From assembly GCA_023014335.1 (NCBI GenBank), contig JAECYW010000018.1, positions 1,364,001-1,428,000 on the forward strand: a stretch of DNA of 64,000 bases, written 5' to 3'. How positions within the stretch are numbered: the first letter of the stretch is position 1; each line of letters opens with the position of its first letter. The translations under genes and the position numbers were made by a program. Below the pieces are notes generated by a model. It ran no database searches and was not told where the DNA came from. It was given only the letters and a program-made list of their open reading frames with translations. The stretch is from Galerina marginata. Lineage: Eukaryota > Basidiomycota > Agaricomycetes > Agaricales > Galerinaceae. Shown here piece after piece: positions 36,745 through 49,700 of the stretch.

Positions 36745-37099
36745 CGGCGTTGTTGTAAAGCTAGGATTAGCTCCAGCGTCAGCTTTCGAAGGTTAAGCGT
36801 CGATGGTGGAATCAGTTGGTGTCGGGTGTACGGAAGATGGTTTTTTCAAACGAGGAATCGGGGGCGGCAGCGGTGGTTTCAATTTAGGACGAGGAGTTAC
36901 TGTTGAAAGTTTACTCGGACCATCTGTAGACTTTGAGGCGCTCGCCCTAGATGCTGCCGCGAGTAGGGTCTGACGACTAGAAGAGTAATCCAGATTGATC
37001 GGATAAGAGATCGGTGTAATCAGTGTAGGTTTAGGTCGTCACGAAGCTCGATGATGTCGGCCAGCTAAAGAACTCGAGAACTCCCACAGTGTCCACCTT

Positions 37100-37587
37100 T
37101 GTGAGGGCCGAGCTCGAAGGCGCCGTCAACGCGAAGGGGTTTTCTCGAGGGAGGAGCCGCGAACTGAGGTGTGAGACTCAAAGATATGTACAAGTAGCTT
37201 TCGGTCAGGTGAGAATCCCGACTTTGTACGCCAAAGTCGATTCCCGCCAATTCTAATCTCGGTACGCCCCAGATAGAATATCCGATCACTACTCTTAATA
37301 CAAGAACTCAAGAATTCTCACTTAGAGAGTTATTGAGGAGTAAAAAGATGATATTCGCCTTGCGGCATTTCGAGATTATAAGTACATAAACGTGTACACT
37401 GACTAAGATTTACTTGTATCTAATCTTATCAGCTACGCTACACTTAGTCAGAATGAATCAAAAAAGAAAATAAAAGTACATTGTTGAGAGAGTATTGAAC
37501 CGTAAGGAACAGCAGTACGTGGAGATGACGACGCGAGCACTATACCTAGTATATACGAGAGTGAGGAGGTGTCGTTAGCCTGTTACA
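37100..37587 (-). repeat. Element A 5' LTR
   Basis: 488 bp, partner of 13464-13951. Transcription of A would run leftward from here. The bases just inside (minus strand AAGGTGGACACTG) contain TGG as in tRNA primer sites, but I could not match a tRNA with confidence. Confidence 0.95.
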
Positions 37588-38730
37588 GAGTGGCCCGTTC
37601 AAGAAGCTCGCAATCATGATCGACATTGGGGAGACTACTAGTGGCATTTCATACTGGTGATTGCATTTCTCAAGTCGGTCGTTGTCTCCACCATTCTCAC
37701 TTCCGACCTAGTTTTCTCATACCTGGCCAAGTTCCAAACATTGAGGTTGTCCATGGTTCTATATCCGATCGGTACGCCATCCCGCCTGTTCTTGGAGCAG
37801 GCGATTCAAGTTCAATAATATTATTTGGTCTTCAGAGGTGCGGAGTGCGAAAATGGCGGCAATTCCAGGATCCCCAATGCCATTTATTACGATGGATCGG
37901 GCATAATAAAAGCTGTAGGCGCACAGACACGTCACCCCTGGGTCATAGAAAGGGCAGAAGAGGAGCAGTGGGTGATAGCAGACAGGTACATGCTTGCAGT
38001 TCACGGGTGTTCGTGCAAGATCTCAATTATGAAAATCCTCAGATTCAATTTACTTTTAATTCTTGGCGTACAGTCTCCGTCATCCGAAAAACCAGATCTC
38101 GCCCTTTTACCACTTGGAAAATCGTTAACTGCCGTCCTTGCCGACTTTTTCCGACATCTGTTCGACAGCACTGTCGACTATCTTAGGACATCTGCCAGTA
38201 AGACTGATATCGACCACTTCCTCCGTCATGAGTCGATCGAGTTTGTTTTGACGCATCCTAGTTCATATAAAATTGAGCAGCGTTGCCTTATACACAATGC
38301 CTTTGTCCTTGGTGGCCTAGTGCCCAATCAACATGCAGCAGAGGCATATATCTCATTTGTTGCGGATTCGACTGCGATTTTTCGCTGTTTCGTTGAATAC
38401 GGCGTTACCAGTAGATCATCCGCGGTTGGCCCTGTTTTTTTACATTGCCCGATACCCTTTACTAAAATACCCAGACAGAAAGACCATGGTATTGTGCTTG
38501 TTGACTGTGGCCAGTTCACCACCAACATCATTGCCTACATTCAGGAAGGTGATATTCTTAGAGAGCAAGATAATTCACGATGTATGTGCCACACTATAAC
38601 AGCACCTGGACTCAAGCTTGATATAATATAAATTAGGTATTTGGGCAGGGATGGCCGCAGTGACAAGCCGCGCACGAACATTTATCAAAGGTTCGAAGTC
38701 CACTCCTACTTTAGGCAGACTTCGTCCCAC

Positions 38731-39255
38731 TGTCACGACCCAGTTCTAAGTCCCATCGTTCCGACTTTCCGTTCCGGACTTTCCATCGTCCGAACGATTT
38801 CCGTCCGGACGAGTTTCCATTCCGTCCCTCAGAAATACGGTCCTTCCCACTCTCGTCCTCATGTTATCCTCATGTTGGTAAGGATCAGATCCCGAGGCTT
38901 CTTTCCGCAGCATATCTTACCGAGGTCTTCCCGAGTTTCGGAGTTGCGGAGTTTTGGAACAACTCCGCTCTTATATTTAAAGCCTTGTAATTACGCCTTA
39001 GATCTGCAGTCTGAATATTAGTTTACCTACCCGCATAACCTTGACTTCTCATCGCTCTCATATATCTAAGTCGTTCACTTCCGAGACACGCCTTAGGGCG
39101 AGGTGCTGACCCTCCGGTCTCCCGACCATAAATTGGGGCACGTCGTTAGGCTAGGCACAGTTCATAGCTGAGGCCAAAGCCCTGTCCGTCCGGTTCCGCG
39201 TTCCGCGTTTCCGTCGGAACTTCGGATCCTCGGAACGTTGGACTCAGTCTTAACA
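38731..39255 (+). repeat. Element B 5' LTR
   Basis: 525 bp, TGTCACGACCCAG to CAGTCTTAACA. It differs from the 3' LTR at about eight positions by eye, all transitions. A TATA-like TTATATTTAA lies at 38971-38980. Confidence 0.95.
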
Positions 39256-39268
39256 GTATATTCAGACT
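39008..39268 (+). other. Predicted self-priming pair of element B
   Basis: AGTCTGAATAT (39008-39018), about 30-37 bp after the TATA-like box where transcription should begin, is the exact reverse complement of ATATTCAGACT (39258-39268), which starts two bases inside the LTR border. This is the arrangement of Tf1-type elements, in which the 5' end of the RNA folds back to prime reverse transcription. No tRNA-type TGG site is present there. Confidence 0.65.
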
Positions 39269-39289
39269 TACTCGTCTAGCGACAAGTCT

Positions 39290-40926
39290 ATGCACCGCAC
39301 ACCACCTCCAGGACCCCCCAGACGCAATACTCGCACTTCGCAACAAGCTGGGACACTCTTTCATCGAGACCCAGATCGCCCTACACCACACCCCGAAGAT
39401 CCGGAACCAGCTCCATCCGAATTCTCTATAACCTCTCCACATGCCACGGCTTTTCAGCTTCCTCGCACCCCTCCACCACCTCCAGGCGGCACGGACCGCC
39501 ATTTGTCCACCAACCCGTTTGAACCTGGTTCCGGTAAACCATCAACTTCTCAATTTGTACCATCCCGAGCCTCCCCTTGGAACCTTCCCAATCCGTACGC
39601 TCCGTTTGCACGTTCTCCGAGTTTCGGAAGTCGAGTGTTACCTCCTCCAAAATCCGAAGAACAGTCTCCAGTATTACCAACAGTCCGACCCCCACCATCC
39701 GAAGAAGCCTTAAGTCGACAAATCCCTCCTCATATGTCTGATCGCGGACACTCACCACATCCACCCCCGGGTCAACCCCCGTCCGGGCTGGAACCAGACG
39801 ACCCTCTTCCGGATGACTCCACCCCAAAACAACCTCCACAAGACCCGGCCTCGGGTACCCGGAATCCTCCTCCTCCTATGGACCAAAGCGCAGCCTTCGC
39901 CATGTTGGCTGAAGCTATGGCTCAGCTTCTCCGAAATTCTGCAACCCCCGCTCCGCCCTCGGCTCCGCGTCATAAGGCTCCAAAGGCACCCCCTCCGGAA
40001 ACGTTCAACGGACAAGTCGGGAAATTGGACAACTTCATCTTTCAGTGCCAACTCTATATCAGCCTCCATCAGGACGAATTTCCGACGGAAGCCAGCAAAG
40101 TCGTTTGGATGATCAGTCTTCTCCAGGACAACGCCCTTACCTGGTATCAATCCGTCCTCAAAGGTCCTCCCCCTCTGTGGTATCACAATTACCAACTTTT
40201 TGTGGCCGACATCCACAATGTTTCGGACCTCGCGATCCGGTCGGGTACGCTACCAACAAACTCGAAGCCCTCCGAATGCCTTCCAATGGAAGGACCACCT
40301 ATTACAACCGCGATTTCAACCTCTATCGGATTGAGACCGGCTGGAACGACATTGCGTTAGCCCGCCGCTATTATCAAGGACTCCCGGAACGGATCAAGGA
40401 CGAAATTTCGCGTCGAGGTCATCCGAGCACACTGGAAGGATATATGACAATGGCCGACGACATCGACCTCAGGTACTGGGAACGTCAGGAAGAAATTTCT
40501 CGGGACAAGAAACCATCCACTTCCACTTCATCCTCCGACTCATCTAAATTCGTTCCGCGCTCAACTTCCACATCCACCACCAAATCAACCACTTCAACGA
40601 CTTTCCGCCAAGCGTCCGGTTCCGGCGGAACTGGACACTCTCACTCGCACTCTCATTCCGGAAAACCTGCCACTTCCACCAAGAACCTCAAGAACATCCT
40701 TGGACCCGACGGGAAACTCACCAAAGAAGAACGCGACCGTCGGTACAAGGAGGGCCTTTGTATCATCTGTGGAGAAAAAGGCCATTCCGCCGCAGACTGC
40801 CCTCACCGCAAAACCAAACCCGCTCCGAAGGCTAGGGCCTCTACGGCCGACGATTCCGAAACCATTCCTGAAGAAACCTCGGACCCGGAACCCCCGGACG
40901 AGGACAAGGACGAGGAAAAAGAGTAA
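39290..40926 (+). pseudogene. Element B gag, one frameshift
   Basis: Starts MHRTPPPGPPRRNTRTSQ, with a long proline-rich N-terminus, then the Ty3 capsid-type domain (PETFNGQVGKLDNFIFQCQL, VVWMISLLQDNALTWYQSVL, then WNDIALARRYYQGLP), a Ser/Thr-rich linker with a His-Ser repeat, and a CCHC zinc knuckle (CIICGEKGHSAADC, about 40756-40800). The frame breaks at about 40221-40225: the first frame runs off after ADIHNV and the second continues at FGPRDPVGYATNKLEALRM, consistent with one lost T. The acidic C-terminus ends at 40926. Confidence 0.88.
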
Positions 40927-40982
40927 GCAGTTTTCCGCATTCCGCACTTCCGGATCACTGCGCTCTCCCGGGAAGTGCCTCT

Positions 40983-43900
40983 TTGGAGGTCAGACTCAAC
41001 GCCGCAGCCATGTATTATTCTAACGCTCTATTTCACTCGCTCACGACCCCTATGCTTGCTTTTCTGGTTGTTCTTAAGGCCCTGATAGATTCCGGGTCAA
41101 CTCATTGCTTTATAAACGCCTCTTTTGTCCGTAAACATAAATTGGTTACATATGACATTCCCCGTGTTCCGTTAAAACTCTTAGACGGCTCCGTTAACGC
41201 TTGGCTCTCGGAAGCCATTGATCTACCCATTACTTATCCTTCCGGCGACACTCTGACCACGAAATTTTTCGTAACCCCTCTGGATTCCGACTGCGTTCTC
41301 GTTCTTGGATACAATTGGCTTCACCAATATGATCTGTTGATCAACTGGTATGAAGGCAAACTCTCACACTTCCAGCGACTTCCGCTCCCCTCTCTTCCGT
41401 CGACACAGATTTCCGGCTGTGCTGCTACAGCACCGATATCTGATTCTGTAACATCCAGCTCCGTACCGTCGTCCGACTCTGGTTCTCTTCTTTCCGAAAC
41501 TTCTTCTTCATCAACCACTCTTCCTTCCATTTCCATTCCCGATTCTATTCCTTCACCGCCACTTCAGAAACCACCCAACAAATTCAAAGCTACTGTCGAA
41601 GATTTCCCGGACGATACTTTCCATCACAATTCCGATTCCAATACTGACACTCCTTTTTCCGAACCCCCTCCGAAACCCCGCCATAACATTTCCATTATAG
41701 GTGCTGCCGCTTTTGTTTGTGCTTGTTCCGAGCCCGGTGCCAAATCCTTCCAGCTTTCACTGTCCGATCCGACCGTTCCATCTGCCCGTTCCGCTTCCGT
41801 CGGAGACGACGACGACGATGGGGACGACAAACCCGACCTGTCACTTCTTCCGGAAGACTATCACGACTACCAAGATGTTTTCAACAAGAAGAAAGCCGAC
41901 GGTCTCGCTCCACATCAATCCTACGATCTCAAGATAGAACTGGAAGAAGGTGCCGAACCCCTGCTCGGAAGAATGTACTCCCTATCCTCGTCCAAACTTC
42001 AATCCCTTCGGGAGTTCATTTCCGAACACGTCAATCTTGGCTACATTCGTCCCTCCAAATCCTCCCATGGAGCTCCTATCCTTTTCGTCAAAAAGAAGGA
42101 TGGAAGTCTTCGCCTTTGCTGTGATTATCGCTATCCACTTCCTCTCATTTCCGATCTCTTAGACGCTCCGGCCAAGGCGCGTTATTACACCAAGATCGAT
42201 CTCCGCCACGCATATCATCTTGTCCGGATAGCACCCGGTGACGAATGGAAAACCACCTTCCGCACCCGTTATGGTTCCTTTGAATGGCTCGTCGTTCCGT
42301 TCGGATTGTCCAATGCACCCGCGACTTTCCAACGTTTCATGAACGACGTCTTCGCTGACTTGCTGGACAATTATTTAATCATTTACCTAGACGACATCCT
42401 CATTTATTCCAACTCCCTTTCCGAACACAAGAAACACGTCCGAGAAGTACTCCGCCGGCTTCGGAAATTCGGACTTTATGGACGCCTCGACAAATGCGAG
42501 TTCCACATGCAACAAGTCGAATACCTTGGCTACATAATGTCACCCGAAGGCCTTACCATGTCCGGCGATAAAGTCAAAACTATCTTGGACTGGCCGGAGC
42601 CACGGAAAGTTAAGGACGTTCAATCTTTCTTAGGCTTCGCAAATTTCTACCGTCGTTTCATTCACAATTATTCTGACATCGTCATTCCTTTAACTAGACT
42701 CACTCGGAAACACGTTCCTTTCATATTCTCCTCGGAATGTCGATCCGCTTTCAATTCCCTCAAGAAGTCCTTCACGTCCGCTCCAGTACTTACGCACTGG
42801 ATTCCGGACAGACCAATTATCGTGGAGACCGACGCTTCCGACTACGCTCTCGCTGCTATTCTTTCCATCCAATTACCGGACGAAACCATCCACCCGGTCG
42901 CCTTCCACTCCCGCTTGTTCCAAGGAGCGGAACTCAATTACGACGTTCATGATAAGGAACTCCTTGCAATCTACGAAGCCTTCCGCGTCTGGCGTCACTA
43001 CCTCGAAGGTTCCGGTACACCAATTGACGTCGTTACCGATCACAAGAACTTGGAATATTTCGCAACTACCAAGTTACTCACCCGACGTCAGGCTCGTTGG
43101 TCCAAATTCCTTTCCCAATTCAACCTCATCATCCGCTTCCGTCCTGGAAAGCTCGGTACCAAACCCGACTCTCTTACTCGTCGCGGTACCCCTAAAGAGG
43201 GAGGTACCGACTCCGAGAATCCGATGAACTTCCGTCCAATATTCACCCAAGAACAGCTTTCAGCGTCGCTCCGCGCCACTTCTTTAATTGCCCCGGCTCT
43301 CCGTGCATCCGCCTCCATGGACTTTGACCAATTACACACCGACATTCTTTCCGCACTTCCTTCCGACCCGGTCGCTGCAAAGCACCTCCCAACCCCTTCC
43401 CTTCCCCGCTGGACAGTCGACAAGCAAGGCTTCCTTAGACTGGATGGTCGCATCTATGTTCCGGACTCGGGCGACCTTCGACTCCGAGTCCTGCAGTATA
43501 AACACGACCACCCGCTTTCCGGTCACTTCGGAGTCAACAAAACCCTTGCTCTCATCCGACGTGAATACGTCTGGCCAAAACTCCGTTCTTTCGTCAAGGA
43601 TTTTTGTACATCTTGCACTACGTGTAAAAGATCCAAGACACCGCGTCATAAGCCTTACGGATACCTCAAACAACTTCCGGTTCCGCCTCGTCCCTGGGAC
43701 TCGATTTCCATGGATTTCATTGAGGTCCTTCCGGACTCCAATGGCTACAACGCGATTCTCGTCATCATTGACCGCCTTTCAAAGCAAGGCATTTTCATTC
43801 CGTGCAACAGCACAATCACCTCTCCCGAGCTCGCAAAGCTCTTCGTTCTCCATGTCTTTTCCAAGAACGGAACGCGCCAATCAAACACTCGAACAGTACA

Positions 43901-44660
43901 TTCGGATCTACTGCAATTATCAACAAAGCAATTGGGCGGATCTCCTTCCGCTTGCGGAATTTGCCTACAACAACGCTCCGAGTGCTACTACCGGTGTCTC
44001 ACCGTTCTTCGCAAATAAAGGCTACCACCCGGGACTTGCAGTACACCCGGAACGCGATCTCGCTTCTCATCAAGCTCGCGAATACGCTGTCGACCTCGAC
44101 GAACTTCACCAATTCCTCCGCGACGAAATGTCAGCGGCTCAAAAGCGCTACCAAGGTCCGGCCGACCTTCGTCGTTCCGCTCCACCGGAATTCAAAGTCG
44201 GTCAACAGGTTTTCGTTAAAGCTAAGTTCATTCGTACTACTTGTCCCACTCCGAAATTTTCCGAAAAATATCACGGTCCTTTTGAAATCATTGCCCATCC
44301 TTCTACCCTTTCCTTTACACTTCGTCTCCCGGACTCTATGCGGACTATTCACCCCATTTTTCATGTTTCATGCTCGAACCGTACGTACCATCTTCCATTC
44401 CGAATCGTGTCTTGCCTCCACCTCCACTGATTGAAGTCGACGGTGAGGAACGCTTTGAAATCACAGAAGTCCTAGACTCCAAGATAGATAAGCGTTTCTG
44501 CGTAAAACTCCGTTACTACGTCCGGTGGGCAGGATACGAAGGAACTTCCGAAGAATACTCCTGGCTCGGAGCAGATGATGCAATCGGAGGGGCTCAGGAA
44601 GCCATCGATGACTTCCATCGTGACTATCCTAACAAACCGGGCCCACTGGCTGATCTCTGA
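40983..44660 (+). pseudogene. Element B pol with chromodomain, several lesions
   Basis: Order: protease (ALIDSGSTHCFINASF), RT (RYPLPLISDLLDAPAKARYY, FGLSNAPATFQRFMND, catalytic box IIYLDDILIYS), RNase H (IIVETDASDYALAAILS, IDVVTDHKNLEYF), integrase (HPLSGHFGVNK, CTTCKRSK, SISMDFIEVLPDS), C-terminal GPY-like region (KYHGPFEIIAHPS) and chromodomain (ITEVLDSKIDKRF, YYVRWAGYEGTSEEYSW). Lesions: about ten residues missing before RYPLPL at about 42132; a deletion at about 43870 that removes the integrase segment with the second catalytic Asp and shifts the frame; another one-base shift at about 44365-44370, after which the chromodomain is again in the original frame. It could not give active integrase. 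Confidence 0.92.
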
Positions 44661-45396
44661 TCCCAGGTTATTCATTTTAATTTTAATTTTTCTCTTCCTT
44701 TCCGTCCTTTTTTTTTCCGTTACCTCCCGACCCCTTTTCCGAACGCCTTCCGACCCCTTTTCGTGTTTACTTGTCATTTTCAACTTTCCTTATCACTCAA
44801 AATTCAAACACAAGACCAAAAATTTTTATTATGATACAAAAAAATTTTTTTTTTGAGGAGGGAGGTGGGCGCCGTGGACTCAATCGTCGCCTCCCGCATT
44901 TCCCTCACCATCCTCATCATCCTCCTCATCCTCTCCATCACTCTCCTTCCCATCCCCTACTCCACTCGTACCAACCGACGGAAGCCCGGACCCAGACGCG
45001 ACCCCGGAACCACTTCCCGACGCAGAACCACTCCCCGACGCGGAACCACTCCCCGAGGCCACCATACTCGCTTCGACCAACTCCTTCTTCGCCTCTCTCG
45101 TGGTGACTTCGTTCCGGGCCCGGACCGGAACTTGCAACGCCGCACTGTACTCCACGTTCTGCCAGTTCAAGGGAGTGGCCGGAATTGTCGAGTCGTCCCC
45201 TCCCTGCGCACGAATCAAACCCCGAAGCAGAAGGTTCATCTCCCGAGCCAGCAGCATCTGACTGCGGAAGTCCGCCCGAAGACCGTAAAGCGCGCTCTTG
45301 TTGTCCTCCAGCCTTCCGCAAACCCGGTCGAATCCGAGGTTGATGCCGTCCATCGAACCGTTGACCGTGTCCTGCAAAGCGGCCATGGCATCCGCG

Positions 45397-46133
45397 CAGC
45401 CTTGTAAGCTATAATTCTATATGAACCCTAGGCATCTTCCCAACATGGGTTATACGTCCTGGTGGGCATCTTGCCACCGGGATGCTCCCCAACAGCCTAA
45501 AACTAATGTCCTAGGCCCTGCCGCGGGTGCCGGGGATGTGGGGGAACACTATTGATGGGCGGGAACGTGTAAACACATGTCAACAATGCAGGATTTGATG
45601 TCCGGGGCTGTAATTTGGCTTGTGCTCGTCGTCCCCCGCCGTTTCGGATGCGGAAAAAGCGCAGATGGGTTCCCATAATATTTTCGGGCCTAATCCAGGT
45701 GTTTGCGCGCACGTCGGGGGATGGGGCGGGATGGATTGGCAAAACTGGTTCTGGATGACGTTCCTATTTTAGACGTGATTTTCGCAACCTGACCTATTTT
45801 TAAATTCAGGTCCATCAACCATCAATACCAGGTCCGACCTATTTTTAAATCTAGGTCCATCAACGCCGGTTCCCATCGGCAACGATCTATTTTAATCACA
45901 GCCTCGTTCCGTCCACCTCGGGTGGTTTTCCGCACCACCCTAGGGTGTATATTACCTTTCTACTATGTCCTTCCCCCGAATTGTTTAATTATTCTACATA
46001 TTTGTACTCTACAGGTCAGTAGCAACACAATGGTATCGTTTTTTTCATCTAAAACCGCCTGGAATGGATGGATGCACTGCGGTTGGACTGGATGACACGG
46101 TCCTAGAATTCGAACCACTTGCTATATTGGGTA
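45397..46133 (+). repeat. KDZ copy 2 terminal inverted repeat, transposase side
   Basis: About 0.74 kb, inverse of 57824-58560; near identity over the outer 530 bp. The stretch 46134-46793 between it and the transposase stop has no supported gene. Confidence 0.85.
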
Positions 46134-46793
46134 AAGTGTAGTGCACCCTATTTCGTCAGGCATTCCGAATAGCGCGAAGTCTACCCTCCCTATTGCAGCA
46201 CGCAGAATCACGTTGCCCACTGTCATATCTACACATAAACCTGTATTTTGCCTTGAATATGCGTCCATTTTAAGTCGGATTACACCCAGATCACCTGGGC
46301 TATTTTTAAAACAACTAACACCCTCGGATGCGCCCTAATTTTGGCCTCTTTCAGTCTTTCATTCGATTGACTGTGTAGCCAGATTCTGTACATATGTAGT
46401 TTCACAAGAATGCCATTCTGTTGGGTCATAGAAAGCGGGAAAGCAGGGAAGGTTGGATGCATGACTGTCAACTCGGATGACGGTGCACGTTACCAGGTGG
46501 AACGCGACGGAATACTATGTTCTTTTTTTCACCATTCGCGACATACGGTCGTTCAAACATCCACAACTAATACTCAAAGCAGTTAGATATAACCTCCGAG
46601 CAGCAAACAATCTTGTTATTTGGACAGCTTTTGTCTTGGTGCAGGTCAACGATTGTTCACAGCTTACGTAATCAAGTTCAACATTCGGCCTAAGTCCTTA
46701 ATATCGTACTGAAGGGAACGAGAGCGGGGGAGGAGAGGTGGAGGGGGAGAGCTATGATAATAATAAGATAAAAATAAGAATACTACAGTTACC

Positions 46794-49700
46794 TTAAACC
46801 TCGTCGTCGTCGTCGTCTTCCTCTCCCGCATCAACATCTCTGTCTTTTTCATCCTCGTCCTCCGTGTCACTGTCGTCGTCGTCGTCGTCTTCACCTTCCT
46901 CGGACGGTTCTTCGGAGGCTGCGAGAGGTGTTTGCCAGAGAACTCGGAAATGATTTGCAAGGCAGTCCTGGACGTCCGCTTGCGCTAGTGCATACGCTGC
47001 GACACCTTCGGCGAGCTCTTTTGTAAGTCCAGGTCTTGAGGTAGTACGGTCTTTCCACCACTTGGCCTTCCATTCAAGATACAACAAGACACGGCGCATT
47101 TCTTCCTTCAATAACATGACCTCTTCGGTTGACCTCGCGGCGCGCGCTCTACTTTTCGCCCATTCTGATCTAAGGATATCGTCCGAGTTGTCGTCCGCAG
47201 AAGGCGACCGTGTTGCTGACCAAATCCAAGATATTGTCCGACGTGTCTCTCCGGTGCCATCACGACGCAATCTTTCTTCCATCGCGGGTAAATCGGCGGA
47301 ACGGCACACTGTCGATCGTTTGTTGGCATTGATGCGCGACGGAAGCCAGAGAGTGGTATCCTCTGGGTGAGAAGATGTATTCAGCAAGGCGGGGTTCTTC
47401 GTGGATTCGTCGGTTTGGTACTGAAGGAGACCAGGTAGGTAGATTGGAACGAGCTGATCCCAAAGACGCAGGCGAGTTCGTAACACATTACGCTGCTCCG
47501 TGAGATCCCTTTCGGTTGAAATCGTCGCATGGGAAGCGATATCCTTGGCGAGGCGTCGAATACGACGTCTGGATCATCAGTTTGCGTTAGATAGCAAAAA
47601 CAATAATAATAATCAGACTTACTGCGTATCTTCGATCTCTAACCCAAGTGCCAGGAAGCCGGCCGCACTCAGGCTATGCAATGACACACCGCCAGATTTC
47701 AAACGCTTCTGCTCCTCCTCAGCAAGCTCTTTCTTGACTTGTGCTTCAGAAAGGCCTACAAAATTGATTAGATGGTCACAAGAATCACAGCAGAAAGGAA
47801 AAAACGTACAAGTACCCTCAACGTGGTAAGGGTTTTTCTTCGTCTTCGGAAATTCGTCCTCCTCCCAATCCGTACACATCTTCTCCCACTTTTGAACCAC
47901 AGCGACATCCAACGAACTCGTAAGACCACGGTGGCCTTCAACCTGGATGTTGCGATGGGCTACTGCAGCCTTGTACTTCCGCAGCAGCGTTGAACCCAAT
48001 CCGATGTATTTCAACCAGTTCCAGAATCCGAAATGGTCGTCGAGGACATCATGTCGAGATCCCGGACCCTGGGTCTTTGTCGAGTTGCCCAGGCTGTTAT
48101 GCGGTCCCCAAACACGTTCAGGGCATTCACAATCCGAAAGCCCGACGCCAGGAATGAAATTGAGCGAATAGACTTGATGGTTGGCGGCCTCGTGCATTGG
48201 TTCGTGGAGTTTCGGAATTGCCGGGATGAGTTTAATCGGTCGAGCGGGCTTAATTTCGGCTGGCCAGTGTTCATCCATCCTCTTGAAAAGATTGACAAAC
48301 CACTGACACGCGATGTCATAGCTGATAAGGACGAGGCACACCATAACGAAGCGGAGAGTGGAGCCGAAGATGTAATCCATATTGGGGTATCTGCAACTCA
48401 TGTCAACTCTGAATTGTGGTTGAAATGATATTTAGCGAGCGTACCTCTCTCCCTTTTGCATATTCCCTACCCCCAATGGCAGTAACATTTCGCTCCGACC
48501 GCAAACAGTCCCGCCGACACCAGTGTAGCGTTGCCCGAAAGAAAACCTCGTATTTGCTTGGGCCAGGGCCTGGAAACCCACACATGTGCTGATCTGTTCG
48601 CCATTTGACTTAAGTGCCTGACGGGCTAATACTAAAAAAGACGACTCACATCCGCATCGTTAGCCCTTGACAAAACATAGCTTTCATAGGGCACCCGCGG
48701 AACCATGTATGCCCAGCCGATCCCGAGTCCCGGATCTTGCGAATAGTTCGATACAAGCTGATTCTTCAAGCGGAAATTCGCGTCCATACATATGATCACC
48801 CGATAGAGGAATCTGGGTACTCGTCGTTAGAATCGGATTGAACGCTTCAGTTGGCAGGACTTACTGCATCCCAGGCGGAGCATTCTCCCATCCCACGGGC
48901 AAATTGATTCCTGGGTAAGGACACGAAGGGCAACGAAGGGCCAATTCCCCATCCTGGGTGCCCTCCACGCCGCTGGGATCGTGAGCGCGTCCTCCCCATT
49001 TTAGCAGTTTGAGGTGTCGCCATTGAAGAATGGTTTGATAAAGTGCGCGGTACCGTGACTTCGGAACGTTAATGCCGGTGTTGTTGGTCAACTTCTCAAG
49101 AGCACGGTAGAAATCGTAAGTCGAAGCTTTCGTGGTCAAGGCGAGCATATGAAGATGTTGGAGGAGTTCAAATGTAACGCAGGTCTTCACACTGATTTGC
49201 GAGGCGGGGTAAAGTCGTCGTCGGAGGAGTTGGATATGTTGTGGTATTGCTCGTGTGCATCCACAATATTGAATTGCAACATCGTGGATGCCGTTGGTGT
49301 GGAGAACCGACATGCTTGCGTGGCACGGGATAGGGTTCGGGCAGTGCATACTGCTGTGGTTTAACTGAACTTTGAGGCCTAAAGACTTTAGGGTCACGTT
49401 TACGAATCTTGATCCATTCCACTTCTATGAAGCGAAAAATATGTGAAAAAAAAGGAAATATGCAAGATGATGGCACTTACTTGAATTCGATGGAGAGGAT
49501 GAGTCCGGTGTCTCTTCACGCAACATGGACCACAGGTGAGATCGGGTAGGAAGCATTCTTCGCATCGGTACTCCGGCGCAGCGCAAGAAGGTGACGAGCG
49601 AGCCACACAGTCTGGACATAGGTCCGCTGTTCCAAAGTCGCCTCTACCAGCCCACCGAGTGACTTCGTCGAGATACGTCTGGCGATGAAGTTCCTTCCAG

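Larger units (their letters stand above)
13464..37587 (-). mobile_element. Ty3/Gypsy LTR retrotransposon A, chromodomain type
   Basis: A complete element flanked by the 5-bp duplication GAGTG (13459-13463, 37588-37592). Without the KDZ insertion it is about 12.0 kb, large for this class. Order on the minus strand: 5' LTR, N-terminal gag-region ORF, a small inserted element, gag, pol (protease, RT, RNase H, integrase, chromodomain), an extra tryptophan-rich ORF, polypurine tract, 3' LTR. It lies inside codon 10 of the Hsp70-like gene. Premature stops in pol (18219) and the extra ORF (about 15172 and 14803) make it defective. KDZ copy 1 interrupts pol between RNase H and integrase. Confidence 0.95.

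Noticed and set aside
37060..37099. tRNA primer-binding site of element A
   Set aside because: TGG occurs four bases inside the LTR border, but I could not match the following bases to a tRNA 3' end nor find a convincing self-primer, so no site is called.
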